Below are positions 12,243 to 23,958 of a DNA stretch of 64,000 bases, piece after piece. How positions within the stretch are numbered: position 1 is the first letter of the stretch; each line of letters starts with the position of its first letter. Both the position numbers and the translations under genes were made by a program. The notes under the pieces were generated by a model. The model searched no databases, was not told where the DNA came from, and saw only the letters and a list, made by a program, of their open reading frames with translations. Source of the DNA: Panonychus citri (lineage: Eukaryota; Arthropoda; Arachnida; Trombidiformes; Tetranychidae); assembly GCF_014898815.1 (NCBI RefSeq), contig NW_026515543.1:2418001-2482000 (forward strand), read 5' to 3'.

Positions 12243-13293
12243 CCAAGTAAAATCTTAAATTAAGATATACAAATTAGTCCACATTCAACGATATAAAGAG
12301 CACACCAATGAACCAAATCAACGGAGTTTTCATAACAAACCAAAGCTTAACTCTTACTTAAAATTTACAACAATTTGATTTTCTTTTTCTTGTCAGAACT
12401 ATGATTAATTGTCAATAATTCCACATGCTAATTATAAAAAAAACTGTCAAAATGATAAAACCGGATGAGAAAAAATCGATTGGATTGAAGAATCAGCTGA
12501 CATGTGATCAATTAACAATCAATCTAAATGGACTTTGATTATGAAATTAAACTTCGTGAAAACTTTTTTCTTGGTCTTACTTTGACTTCTAATAACATTT
12601 AGTTTATTGTGAAATTAAATTGATTGTTTACTTACAATAAAATGGACAGATAAAAGAGAGAGAGGTCAGGGAAAGAGGAAAAGAAGCAAATGAAGAAAAA
12701 AAAATTAGAATAGAATCAAAATGGGAAGGAGAAAAAAAGAAGACAAAAATTAGATGAATGTGATTGTAAAAGTAAATCAATTGTTGTTGATTTAAAGATT
12801 CCGAGTGTTGCTTGTGAGTGTGTGAGTGCTGTTGTGATTGAAATGAAAGTGAATTATGTTTTAGTTGCAGAAATTAAGACATTTAAGAAGCATGAGTGTC
12901 TTTGTAAATAATTGTTGTCGATGGTTGTTGATGATTGGGTGATGTTGATGACGATTCAATTATTCATAATAATCATGTAAAGACAATTAGCTGTTGAATT
13001 TTAGAAGTTGTAGTATTAATTGTAATTAGTTAGTAGTTAATAGTAATAGTTGTAGTAGAGTAGGAATGCGAATGGAAGAAGAAGAAATTTAATTTCTTTC
13101 TTCCTTTTTTTTTTGTTAATTTTCTCTAATTGTTGTAAGCTGCATCTTCGCTTGCTGTTAGATTGTGTTAATCCAAATAACGACTCATTAAATTGGACAA
13201 ATTGTTGTCATTTTCCTTTTTGTTTTCCTTTGTTTTGTTTTTCATCTCCTTCTCTTGTCAACTAATGTTGACAAGTTTCGTTAAAATAAAATC
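12243..13293. other. Intergenic / JNK 3' flank
   Basis: About 1 kb, AT-rich with purine-rich patches (12640-12740). It lies downstream of JNK on the minus strand and probably contains its 3' UTR. No gene is recognised. Confidence 0.4.
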
Positions 13294-15277
13294 CTATGTA
13301 TCTGGACCACTATGGTTTGCTTGTTGTTGTTGTTGGGGTGGTGGTGGAGGCGGTGGAGGTGGTGGAGAAACGATAAAACCATTTTGTTCCCTTTCGTACT
13401 CTAATACTTCCTGGTATATAAGTTCCTTCCATTGGTCAACAGTATGTTCCCTTTCATCAATATGGTGATCATAAGGTGCCGGTGCTGGTGCTTCCACTTC
13501 ACTGGCATCCCACCAAACTTTAATATAATCATGAGCAAGAGCTTCATCAACGGAAATCCGTCTCTCTTGGTCAACAACCAACATTTTTGAAAGTAGATCA
13601 CGAGCCTCGGCAGCAGTTAATTTTGTGTGTTCCGTTGAATCGGTGGGAAATAACATATCAGGAAATAGTCTTTCAAACTTATATCCATCGTATCTTGGCC
13701 TATTTTCAACGTAACTACGAACGGTTGGCTGTAATCTTTGCATAAATTCTGGTGAAGGCGTACCAAGTTGCTCAATAATTTTGTTCCATTGGTCTATATG
13801 ATCGGTACCAGGAAATAAAACTGTACCACGAATCATTTCACCCATGATACAGCCAACAGACCAAAGGTCAACATTGTCAGTATAACCCATTCCTAAGATA
13901 ACTTCAGGCGCTCGATAGTAACGGGTAACAACATAAGGTGTCATGGCAAAATTGGTACCCGCTGTTCGGGCAAGACCAAAGTCCAAAATTTTAAGGGTAC
14001 AGTCACTTTTAACGACTATGTTGGATGGCTTTAAGTCCTGACAAACAAACAAAAAACAAGAAAGAAAAAGGAAATTACAAAGATAATTAGATAAGATTAT
14101 CACAAGGAACAAACAAACAAAGTAAACAAAACGGTTTCACTTAATGTTAAACTTCAACATGGAAATTGATCAATTGTTTCAATGGACAATGAGACACTTT
14201 TAATCAACTAACCCTGTGGATTATCCCAGCCGAATGAAGATGTTTGATTCCACAAAGCATCTGATAAAGTAGATAAGACATTCTTTCATGATCGAGATCC
14301 ATTTGGATGACCTGACACAAATTCGCATCCATCAATTCCATAACTAAATAAACATCTTGAAACTCCTCTAAACTCCTTTGTGGTGTAAAGGCATTCAATA
14401 AACCTATTATATTCTTATGATTAACTAATCTCATCAATTTAAATTCTCGATATGCTCTCTTTGCATGGGTAGTATTCTGAAAGGGTCGGGATAGTTTCTT
14501 GATGGCCACATTTTGTCCTCCTTCCGTGTCATATGCTGAACTGTTGGAATGAAATAAGAAAGAAAATAAAAGTAAATTAGTAAATTATTATATAATAAAT
14601 TCTGGTAAATTCCTGTTCAATACAAGTTAAGATTGAAAAGGTTTCAGCGTAATGATAATGATAAGAAAATACTATTAACTATCAATGGAAATCATATAAT
14701 AACAACAATCAAGAGGAAAAGATATTAAATGTTTTGTTTTGTTTTTTTTTTGCTTCTCGCAAGAAAATAAATGAAAAATATTTCTAATTATTGGTAATTT
14801 AAATGATGATTAAATTGTTGTGTGATAATTTCCATCAATTTATCTGTTTACTAGAAGATATTATTTAGTATGAAAAATAACAACAAGGAAAATCGGGTTA
14901 ATAAAAAATTCATTTCCAATGGTAAATTTATACAAACGGACGAGATGGAAAATCGATCAACTAATAATAATAATAACGAAAATGTTTAAGTAAAGAAATG
15001 AAGATGATGATGACCACCATTAATTGGAAATGATTAGCCAATTATTGTGGCAGTTAAAAAGGTCATCGCAAGGTGTTAATTACTTTGAGGGATAAATAAG
15101 ACGATGAGAAAATTAGACTCACCAGACGATTCCTTGAGCTCCTGAACCAATTGGCTTGAGATTTTGATACCGTCTCAATATTGTGAATTTAGTTTCACCC
15201 ACTTCAACTGTATAAAACATAGATTGACCCTTGAACTGGACGTTGTTGACCCGATCGGTGTTGGCTGATGATGACAT
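13294..15277 (-). CDS. bsk: c-Jun N-terminal kinase (JNK/basket) MAP kinase
   Basis: Exons 15277-15123, 14540-14213 and 14037-13294 give 408 residues. The glycine loop GSGAQGIV, the AIKKL lysine, the HRDLKPSN catalytic loop, DFGLAR and the activation loop MTPYVVTRYYRAPE are all intact. The TPY dual-phosphorylation motif (about residues 194-196) is specific to JNK rather than ERK (TEY) or p38 (TGY). Family role: stress-activated kinase phosphorylating Jun/AP-1 and many cytoskeletal targets downstream of MKK4/MKK7. The kinase C-lobe is a single exon, with no sign of the mutually exclusive exon pair known in vertebrate JNKs. The tail ends in a run of about ten prolines followed by five glutamines. 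A GA-rich tract lies just upstream of the start. Confidence 0.97.
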
Positions 15278-16314
15278 TATCCTCTTGGTTAATCCATTGG
15301 TAAACAATATTACCAAATATTGTTTACGTTATGTAATTACAATTCTCAATATGATTGGAAAGCGAGAGAGTGAGAGAGACAGAGAAAGATAGAGCAGAGA
15401 GAGAGAGAGAGAGAGAGCAAAGAGAGAGAGAGAGAAAGAGAGAGAGAATAAGATGCAAAAAAGGTTAGCTTAGTTACTAAAAAAGTGAGACTTTGATGAC
15501 TTTGATGGAGAATTATATTGATGATGAAGATGAAGAAAAAAGAAAGAGAAGAAAAAGATTATGATGATGATGTTAATAGAGATGTTGAAGGTTGGAAGAT
15601 GAGAGAGAGAGAAAGGAAAATAGAGAAAGAGAGAAAGAGAGAGATTTTCAATTTCCAATAGTCTTTTTGTTCACTTGTAGGTTTTTCTGTATCAAATGTT
15701 GTTGTTTGTGGTCAGATGATGATGGAGACGATTAGTGGAGATTAACCTTAGGATGATGAACAATTTAGAAGAAAATAAATTAACTAATTTATCGTTTGTT
15801 TATTTTATCACAATTAAAGGGAAGCTGAAAAAAGGGATGGAAAGAAAGACAACTGAAAAAAAGAGTAAACTCAGGATTTGTTTTCTCTTCTCTCTCATTT
15901 GCTCACTCGATTTACTTTCTTTTTCTCTTTCTTTATCTTCCATCTTTTTTTTCTGCTAATGTTGATTGTCTATGTACAGGCGCGATCATCATCTCAACAA
16001 ATATGAATGAATGATCAGGTTGGTAGAAAAAAAAAGGAGAAGAGAAATTTAATCATTCACAGTAAATTGTTTGTACATTAATTTTTTGCTTTCTTTTCTC
16101 ATATTTTCGTTAATTCTTACATTGGTATCTTAAATTGTGGTTCCAGGTAAATAATTAAATACAATCGATGGTAAATATATAATTAGGGAGACACAATTGT
16201 CAACAGTCCAAAAAACATGCACATAGAAACACGATTAATTTAACGAGAGGATTTGTTGTTGTTGGTGTTGGTTCGTGATAACAATTAGTAGATTGAGAGT
16301 TTTGATTAATACAA
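15278..16314. other. Intergenic with GA-rich tract upstream of JNK
   Basis: About 1 kb between the MED15 stop and the JNK start. It contains a (GA)n tract at about 15363-15448 and more purine-rich sequence to 15660. This is likely JNK promoter and 5' UTR plus the MED15 3' UTR. No gene is supported. Confidence 0.45.
15363..15448. repeat. (GA)n microsatellite-like tract
   Basis: Almost pure GAGAG repeats with rare interruptions, about 85 nt upstream of the JNK start codon. In arthropods such tracts can bind GAGA-type factors, but this is only suggestive; it may be a simple microsatellite in the 5' UTR. Confidence 0.75.
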
Positions 16315-18736
16315 TTACGCTGCTTCTGATGGTTTTAATTGACGTTGATAGTTACATGCTTGTCGCACTGACATTGCCTATGGAAAAGGGAAAAAAAATG
16401 ATAACATTGAATTAGAAAATTTTTACAATTGTTGATTCGACTTACCCAATAATCAAGTAAAGTGGTCATTGAGTAAATTGAGTTTAAATTACTAAGAGCA
16501 CCGGTAAAGGTTCGTTTGATGTCGATTAGAAATGGGGCTGCGTTATATTCCTCATCATCGATTGTTACTAATGGTGGTTCATTGGGATAATCGTCGGGAA
16601 CCATTAATGAAATTGGAGGAACACAAGGTAAATCTTCATCATCTATTGTGGATTAAGATTAAGATATTATTGATTACTATTCGGTAAGAGATTAGAAGAG
16701 GGGAAAGTTGTAAGTACGTTTACCTAATCGACATATTAAATAGATTTTCTTTGATCCAGGATGATGATTAGGGTGAAGTTGAACTTTGAATTTCGATTCC
16801 AATCGAGCCACTTCGCCTTGAATAGTATGTGGAATCTCTTCGTAGACAGTGTAAGGTAATTTAGGAGAATTTGGTCTTGGAACTCTGGTAAGGAGAGAAA
16901 ATTAGCAGAGATTTGGTTAATTTTCTATTGAGAATTAGTTTAATTGTTTGATAATTACTTTTGTGTACCGTTAGATAGAGAGCAAACTGCTCGAGAAAAT
17001 GTCCTATGAAGAGAGTGATTGAAAAATGGTTTCTTTATATTGTTAAGTAAGGCGTCGATCAAGGGTTGACCAATGTTCTGATCGGATGTCATTTGTGAGC
17101 CTCCTTGTTGACCGATAAACTTTTGTTGTTGTTGTTGTTGTTGATGATGATGGTGATTCATGGACATTTGTTGATTTGATGCTTGTCCACCAAAGTCCAT
17201 TTTCTCTAACAACGATTCACATTTGGCTAATACTTCCATGGGAACACGATTTGCAGCATCGGAGATAATTGCTAGTAAATTTTTTATCTTAACTGGATCT
17301 TTTTTCTTGTCATTTTCTTCTCTATCTAATCGAGCACGAAGTGGACCAATGAATCTTTGCAATTTGTTCAGTTTCTCTTGATAAGCTTGATCATCGTTGA
17401 CCATTTGACGGTGAGCTGGACTAGTTTGTTGAATCATTTGAGGTGTATTTAATTGTCCTGGTGATGGGACTGAAGGTAAAGAAGGTATTGAACCAGGTCC
17501 TCCTCTTTGCATCATACCAACAGACATTGGTGATGGCATAATACCTTGAGATGGACTCGGTACGAATTGAGATTGAGTTGGAGTCATTGTCACATGCATT
17601 TGATTTGAAGGTGGACCTTGGTGCATTTGGTGCATTTGTTGGGGAATAGGACCTTGATCAACCATCATGTTACCTTGAGCCATTTGAGGGCTTTGCTGAA
17701 AGTGTTGAATTTGAGGTTGTTGTTGTTGTTGTTGTTGTTGCTGCTGCTGCTGTTGATTGATTGGTTGTTGTAATGGTCGATGCTGAACAGATTGAGTTTG
17801 ATAAAATTGAGTATCTGTAGCTGGTTGCATTTGGGCTTGAATTGTCATGTTAGGTGGTGCATGTCTAACTCGCTGCATTTGCATCATTGTTGGTCTACCA
17901 GGCATTTGACTTTGTTGAACCAACATTTGATTTACTTGCATTCGATTTTGTTGTAAGCCCATACGATGTTGATGTTGTAAATGTTGTTGTTGCTGTTGTT
18001 GTTGTTGTTGTTGCTGTTGTTGTTGATGATGATGGACCATTTGAGGACCACCGGCTGATATTGTGGTCATTTGAATTTGAGGTGACTGAGTGGTCCCCAT
18101 AGCTTGAATCTGAATACCTCCCTGGTTTGTATTGATTTGCTGCATTTGCATTTGTTGCATGGGTTGAATTTGTTGAATTGATTGTATTGGTTGAGTTGTC
18201 ACTTGAATTTGATTACCTCCATGTCCACCTGATAGAGCGATGTTTGCTGGAGTAACTGTGACACCAATCATATTATTTTGATCATGCATGTTACTATTGA
18301 TTGGAATTGTTTTAATCAAGGTCGTTTGGTTATCAGAAGCAGGGAAACTAGCAAGGTTTTGTAAAGCACTCATAGGATCTTGGGTAGTTGTCGATACAGT
18401 TGGTACCATATCTTGACTAACTGTCATTGACGCTTGTTGAGCTTGTTGAGCTTGTTGTTGCCGAGATTTATCCTTGAAGGCCCTAAAAAAGATCGACCAA
18501 ATTAGATCAGATGGAAAGGAACAAAAAAGATCAATTTCTACAAATACAATTACTTACGCTATTACTTTACAGGCATTTTTAATATAATCATCTCTGTTCT
18601 TGGAATTGTTATAAATTGTCACCTCAAGAGCATTAACATCACGATTTGCTGTAGGGAAGGTTTTAAATGTGTCTTCCAATTTATTTCGCACTTGTTGACG
18701 GAACTGAGGAGTTCTCCAGTTTTCATCCACATTCAT
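16315..18736 (-). CDS. MED15: Mediator complex subunit 15
   Basis: Five exons (18736-18558, 18482-16959, 16884-16724, 16642-16446, 16377-16315) give 707 residues. The first about 60 residues (NVDENWRTPQFRQQVRNKLE onward) form the KIX domain that binds activator peptides. A long Gln/Met/Pro-rich middle follows, with several polyglutamine runs. The C-terminal module starts around VPRPNSPKLPY and contains YLICRLDDEDLPCVPP and the final RQLKPSEAA, typical of the Mediator tail-anchoring domain of MED15. Role: nuclear co-activator in the Mediator tail, linking transcription factors (SREBP and Smad types in animals) to RNA polymerase II. A truncated paralogue of its first two exons lies directly upstream. 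Confidence 0.95.
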
Positions 18737-19223
18737 CTTCAGAATGATAATAAAACAAACAGAATAGAAAAATATAACAAAAAAGAAACACCAATTAAAA
18801 GGCAAAAATTAGAATCAATTAAATGCCAATGAAGTTAAAAACCACCAACACTTTGAGTCATTCAGTCGAATTCAAGCTCAGCCCAATTTATCAGCTCGTC
18901 AGTTTTTCTCTGTCTAACTTACTGTCTACGTGAGAAAAAATAAATGATACATTTTCGCTCCACTAGATGGCTCTTTTTTCGAACACTTTTTTATTCGAAA
19001 AGTTTGGTAATCAAACTTTGACTGTGAATGTTTTTTATTGTTCCCAACGATTTTATTATAATTTGTTTTGCGAATTGATTAATGTGATAAAATATAATTT
19101 CTTTGTATAGATCTGAGGTTAAAATAGTTTGTACTCAGATTGAAGTCTCGCAATAATCCAAATAATCAAATTGAGTCAACTATAGTTTCATCAATTGTTG
19201 ATCAAAATAAATTGAGTAATTTA
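18737..19223. other. Intergenic between MED15 and its KIX paralogue
   Basis: About 490 bases containing the MED15 promoter. A block at about 19112-19203 resembles sequence at 21954-22045 upstream of the SLC9B gene, with a shared core AAGTCTCGCAAT. No ORF is supported. Confidence 0.4.
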
Positions 19224-19842
19224 TCAATTATAATTCAATAACAGGTTAATTGTGCTTGCTGATCCCATTTGGATTGTGATGTTATCTGGTTCATTTTTAA
19301 CACTCTGTTGTGGTTGGATGTGTTGATGATGAACAATTGGTGGACCACCGGTTGATATGGTAGTTAATTTGATTTGAGGTGATTGAGCAGTTCCCATGGT
19401 TTGAATTTGAATACTAACCTGGTTGGGATTAAGTTGCTGCATTTGTTGAACTCCTTCAATTGGCTCTGTTTTCACTCGTATTTGATTATCTCCATGAACA
19501 CCAGCTAAAGTCAAGTTTTCATCTCCAAGATTAGCTGACATTGTCGCTTGTTGAGCTTGTTGCCGAGATTTATCCTTGAAGGCCCTAAAAAAGATCGACC
19601 AAATTAGATCAAGTGAAGAGGAACAAAAGGTCAATTTCTACAAATACAATTACTTACGCTATTACTTTACAGGCATTTCTAATATAATCATCTCTGTACT
19701 TGGAATTGTTGAAAATTGTCGCCTCAAGTTGATTAAAATCACGATTTGATTCTGATGATTGAAAGGATTTAAATGTGTCTTCCAATTTCTTTCGCACTTG
19801 TTGACGGAACTGAGGAGATCTCCAGCTTTCATCCACATTCAT
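19224..19842 (-). CDS. KIX-only truncated paralogue of MED15
   Basis: Two exons (19842-19658 and 19584-19224) give 181 residues. Exon 1 is a diverged copy of the MED15 KIX domain (NVDESWRSPQFRQQVRKKLE) with the same phase-2 junction and the same GC/GTAAGT donor. Exon 2 starts with the same AAFKDKSRQQ sequence and follows the MED15 order for about 100 residues, then stops after INLLLNYN. The polyglutamine middle and the Mediator-anchoring C-terminus are absent. Intron retention shows a DNA-level tandem duplication. The frame is intact and the changes include many substitutions and small indels, which suggests it has been kept for some time. It could bind KIX ligands without entering Mediator; that is inference. 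Confidence 0.8.
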
Positions 19843-20187
19843 CTTCAGAATGATAATAAAACAAACAAATAAATAAAACCAATTAAAACTATGCAAAGTT
19901 GATAATTTTGATTAGATATTTACGACGAAGTTAATTAAAGGCCAACAAGAATCTAATTCATTCAGATTAAGGCTCAAGAGCTTTTCCTTTGTCTAATTAA
20001 CTGTCAAGAGAAACCAAATAGTATATTTTCCAACTACCAGATGGAGTTTTATGCAATCACATGTTTTCTAAAATTTTTTGTATTATAAACAAAAGATTCA
20101 AACGGTCTTTTAATCCTTTTCATCCTTTTGTAATTTTTTAATTGTTTGCCATTTGTTGGAGTTTCTTGAACCGTTTTCAAGATCAAA
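19843..20187. other. Divergent promoter region between KIX paralogue and DNAJC21
   Basis: These 345 bases lie between two divergent start codons. They are AT-rich with no recognised element. They resemble the region upstream of MED15 near the coding start, as expected from the duplication. Confidence 0.35.
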
Positions 20188-21468
20188 ATGGCCTCGGCTA
20201 GAAAGGCGATTAAAAAGTGTTACTATGAAGTGCTTGGTATTGAACAAGAAGCAACTGATGAGATTATCCGTAAGAATTATAAATTATTGGCTCTCAAATA
20301 TCATCCCGATAAAAATATGGATAATCCAGCTGAGGCAACTGAAATTTTCCGCTCTATCCAAGAAGCATATGAAGTTCTAGTTAATCCACAGGAGAGAGCT
20401 TGGTATGATAAACATCGGAGTGCAATATTAGCTGGTATGGATAAGGATAAAATTTCTGATTCTTGTTTTGATGTTTATCCTTATTTCACAACTTCCTGTT
20501 ATTCGGGTTATGGTGATTCACCGAAATCATTTTATTCGGTTTACAAAGGTGTAATTGAAGAGATAATCAAAGAGGATAGACCTTATTTCACTGATGATGA
20601 TGAATCTCCTCCCTTTTTCGGTGATGCATCGACACCTTATGAAAATGTTCACAGATTCTACAGCTACTGGGAAAGCTATTCAACTCCTCGAACATTTGAT
20701 CATCTAGACGAATATGATACATTAAGAGCACCAAATCGAAGAGTAATCAGATTAATGGAAAAGGAGAATAAAAAACTTCGAGATGCCGCTAAAAAGAAAC
20801 GCAATGATGAAATTAGGGTAAATACCAATGAATGTTTTCCTTCAGCTGATTTTATCATTATTACTTTTTTTCTTTTTATTTTCTAGGCTTTGATTGCCTT
20901 CATAAAACGGCGAGATAAACGTGTCGATGATCACAAGAAATTGGTAGAGATCAAATTGGAAGAGAAGAGGAAAAAATCAGCTGAACATAGAAAAAAACAA
21001 TTACAAGATAGATGGAAAGAGGCTGAAGCCTACAAAGAATCTGATCTATTTTCAGTGGCCGATTTAGAAGAAGAATTAAAAAATATTGAAGAAAATTGTC
21101 AAGAAAATGATGACAAAAAAAGGAAAAAGAATAAAAATAAATCCAAACGAAAAGATCAACAAGTTGGTGATGGTGTCAGAATTTCCCCCGACAATCAAGA
21201 AGCAGCGAATGTCGATCCTGGTGCAATTAATGATTCTAATGGTGGCGAAGAAAAAATTGATAAAGATACAAATGAAGATAATTCTGATTATGAAGACCTA
21301 GAAAATAGTGATTTATATTGTATGGCTTGCGAGAAATTATTTAAATCAGTTAAATCATTTGCAAATCATGAAAACTCCAAAAAGCACAAAATGAACGTAA
21401 TTCATTTGAAAACATTGTTAGAGGCCGAAGATGAATTGGCTCGAGAAGATGAAGATGATGCCGGTTGA
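20188..21468 (+). CDS. DNAJC21: DnaJ homolog subfamily C member 21 (Jjj1-like)
   Basis: Exons 20188-20817 and 20887-21468 give 403 residues. A J-domain occupies about residues 10-76 with the HPD motif in YHPDKN. A charged coiled-coil region follows, then a C2H2 zinc finger (CMACEKLFKSVKSFANHENSKKH) near the C-terminus. J-domain plus U1-like C2H2 finger is the DNAJC21/Jjj1 pattern. Family role: stimulating Hsp70 during late cytoplasmic maturation and factor recycling of the 60S ribosomal subunit. It is shorter than the vertebrate protein (which has a second finger), ending soon after the first. An AATAAA lies at 21484-21489. Confidence 0.92.
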
Positions 21469-22131
21469 TTAATATAATTTAAGAATAAAATTTATCAATT
21501 ATTATTATTAACAAACCAACACATTTATCAACAGAACCTTTCATCACAATCAGTTTAATCAAACTACCAATCAAACTTTTGCCTCTCATGTTAATTATGT
21601 GAATGAAATTATATCTTCATTAATAGATAACGAGTGATAAATAATGAGTAGAGTTAATTACTAGTTGAGATAATTTAACAACTATTTAAAGGAATGATCG
21701 TTAAGTGGTTATCTATTATCTATTCAGTTTAATTGTAGTTAAATGCTTGTTTACCTGATGTTAATTGTTTATTATCAATGATTCTATATAAATTGATTAA
21801 TAGAGTTGTTAATATCTGATTCCAAACCATTCTGTTACAATCAACGTGATAATCACAATCCTGCTTCATTCAATTTGATTACAATTAGTTTTTCATCAAC
21901 CACTAAATTGTTGCGATCAATTTATTCAACAATCAAATTTTTTTCAATTAATTCTGAGGTTTTTAATATTATATTCGAGCTGAAGTCTCGCAATTTACAA
22001 ATTAATCAAATTGGTTCAACTGAATTTTCATCAGTTGTTAAGTAAGGTCATTTGGGTCGTTTAACAATTGAAATTCACAATCAACAAAAAATCAACTTGA
22101 TCATATTGTTAAGATCGACGATTGGATAGAG
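21469..22131. other. Intergenic / 5' region of the SLC9B gene
   Basis: About 660 bases. An AATAAA at 21484-21489 probably ends DNAJC21. A possible donor (GTTAAGTAAGG, near 22037-22047) could belong to a 5' UTR exon of the next gene, but I cannot prove it. The block 21954-22045 resembles 19112-19203. Confidence 0.4.
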
Positions 22132-23559
22132 ATGATTACCTTTGGCAATTATGGATCCATTGGATTAACAATTAGAATCATTTTCTCTCAAATTGGTCTA
22201 TTTGGTTTCTTCTGGTTAACATGTTATGGAATCGCACCCGAATCATCATCGCCTTGGAATGGATTAGTTTTTGGATTTCTGGCCATTTTTCTGACCGCTT
22301 ACATCGCTGGTCAGTTATGTAGTCTGGTTCGTGTTCCTCCCTTGGTGGGTATGCTAATTGCTGGAATTTGTTTATCCAATTTAACCTCAATCACTTTGGA
22401 TCCTTTGGTCTCATCATTTGCTCGTAATTTGGCTCTGGCCGTTATCTTGCTTCGAGCCGGTGTTTCCCTTGACCCTTTGGCACTTCGTAAATTGTCGCTG
22501 GTCTGTTTAAGATTAGCGTTTACTCCATGTATTGTGGAAGCGTTGATTCTGGCGGTGGGAACTTATTTACTTCTTCATTTACCCTTCTTGTGGTGTATGG
22601 TTCTTGGTTTCGTTTGCGTCGCCACTTCCCCGGCGGTTATCGTACCCTCCATGATAAGCATTCAAGATGAAGGGTATGGCACCGATAAAGGGATTCCCAC
22701 TCTGATCATGGGGGGATCATCGGTGGACGATGTCATGGCAATCACTGGATTCGAGATTTTCTTAAGTTTAGTAACATCTTCGTCCTCTTCAATACTCTCA
22801 ACGCTTGCTGGTCCAGCAGAAGCGATCGGAGGATTGATCTTGGGCACAGGATTAGGACTCTTGTTTTGGATTCTTCCACCTTCCATTTCAAATCCTGATG
22901 ATATTGAAAATAAATCATTCTATGGACGGATTAGATTTTTTTTCCTTCTTCTAACTGGAATCAGTTTCATCTTCACGACTAAAGTTTTAGGCTGTGAATC
23001 GATGGGCCCCCTTGGAACCTTATCAATGGCCTTTGTTGCCGCTCTTCGTTGGCGATCAGAAGGTTATATTGACGATATAACAATTAATTTACGAGATATT
23101 TGGTTCTTTGCTGAAATCTTTTTATTTAGTCTAATTGGTTACGAAGTCAAATTTTCTTCTCTACAATCAAATACCGTTCTATGGTCATTAGTTTGTCTCT
23201 TCATTGGTATGATATCAAGAACCATTGTTTCATTTGGTGTTGTTCTTGGAGCAGGATTAACAATTAAAGAACGATTTTTCATCGCAATGGCCTGGCTGCC
23301 CAAAGGAACAGTTCAAGCGGCAATCGGTTCGATCCCATTGGAATTGGCTCGAGCTAAACAAGACGAGACCCAAATTCAATATGGACTAACAATATTAACT
23401 TTTGCGGTGCTTTCGATAATTATATCGGCTCCTTTAGGTGCTTATTTGATTTCGTTTTTTGGTCCAAAACTTTTGGTCAAATCGTCAAATGATCAACAAG
23501 CAAATATTGATCAAGATTCAATACAAATTGAAAATTTAAACAAAAACAATCATATTTGA
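22132..23559 (+). CDS. SLC9B: SLC9B-type sodium(cation)/proton antiporter (NHA family)
   Basis: A single exon encodes 475 residues with about 12-13 hydrophobic segments. The block GGSSVDDVMAI, containing the paired aspartates of the CPA2 transport site, is intact. So are GPLGTLSMAFVAAL and AMAWLPKGTVQAAIG, typical of NHA1/NHA2. Role by family: electrogenic or Li/Na-coupled proton exchange at the plasma membrane or organelles, supporting ion and pH balance in epithelia. The ATG at 22132 is the first good start. The vertebrate-type long N-terminal tail is missing, although a spliced 5' exon may exist. AATAAA occurs at 23628-23633. Confidence 0.9.
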   Translation: MITFGNYGSIGLTIRIIFSQIGLFGFFWLTCYGIAPESSSPWNGLVFGFLAIFLTAYIAGQLCSLVRVPPLVGMLIAGICLSNLTSITLDPLVSSFARNLALAVILLRAGVSLDPLALRKLSLVCLRLAFTPCIVEALILAVGTYLLLHLPFLWCMVLGFVCVATSPAVIVPSMISIQDEGYGTDKGIPTLIMGGSSVDDVMAITGFEIFLSLVTSSSSSILSTLAGPAEAIGGLILGTGLGLLFWILPPSISNPDDIENKSFYGRIRFFFLLLTGISFIFTTKVLGCESMGPLGTLSMAFVAALRWRSEGYIDDITINLRDIWFFAEIFLFSLIGYEVKFSSLQSNTVLWSLVCLFIGMISRTIVSFGVVLGAGLTIKERFFIAMAWLPKGTVQAAIGSIPLELARAKQDETQIQYGLTILTFAVLSIIISAPLGAYLISFFGPKLLVKSSNDQQANIDQDSIQIENLNKNNHI

Positions 23560-23958
23560 TCATGATAGAAATAAGTTCCGACTAAATATTAGTTAAACAA
23601 TTAGAGATCACTAAACAATATCGATTCAATAAACAATCAAAGAAACTTAATTAGTTCAATAGAAATAAAAAAAATTTTCGTTTCTTATTTGATTTACTAT
23701 CGGAACTTTGAATGATCACAATCAACTTGTTGATTGGTTAATCTCTCTATAAATTAAACTCAAATCATGTAATTGTTCAGTTAAAGTTTAGTTGATCAAA
23801 ATTTCTCTTATTTGAAATTCGCGCTTTTCTTTGATTGTTTACTTTTTCTCACCTGTTTTTCAATTCTGAATCAGAATTTCTGATTAATAAATGTTTTCTG
23901 TTTCCTAGTTTCGGATTGATGTTATTGAGTGCCTTTCAATTTAAATGATTATTTAATT
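23560..23958. other. Intergenic between SLC9B and GCC1
   Basis: About 400 bases with an AATAAA at 23628-23633 for the upstream gene, then the AT-rich promoter of the golgin. Nothing else is seen. Confidence 0.4.

Noticed and set aside
17887..18102. Valine-rich plus-strand ORF
   Set aside because: Antisense to the CAA/CAG polyglutamine repeat of MED15.
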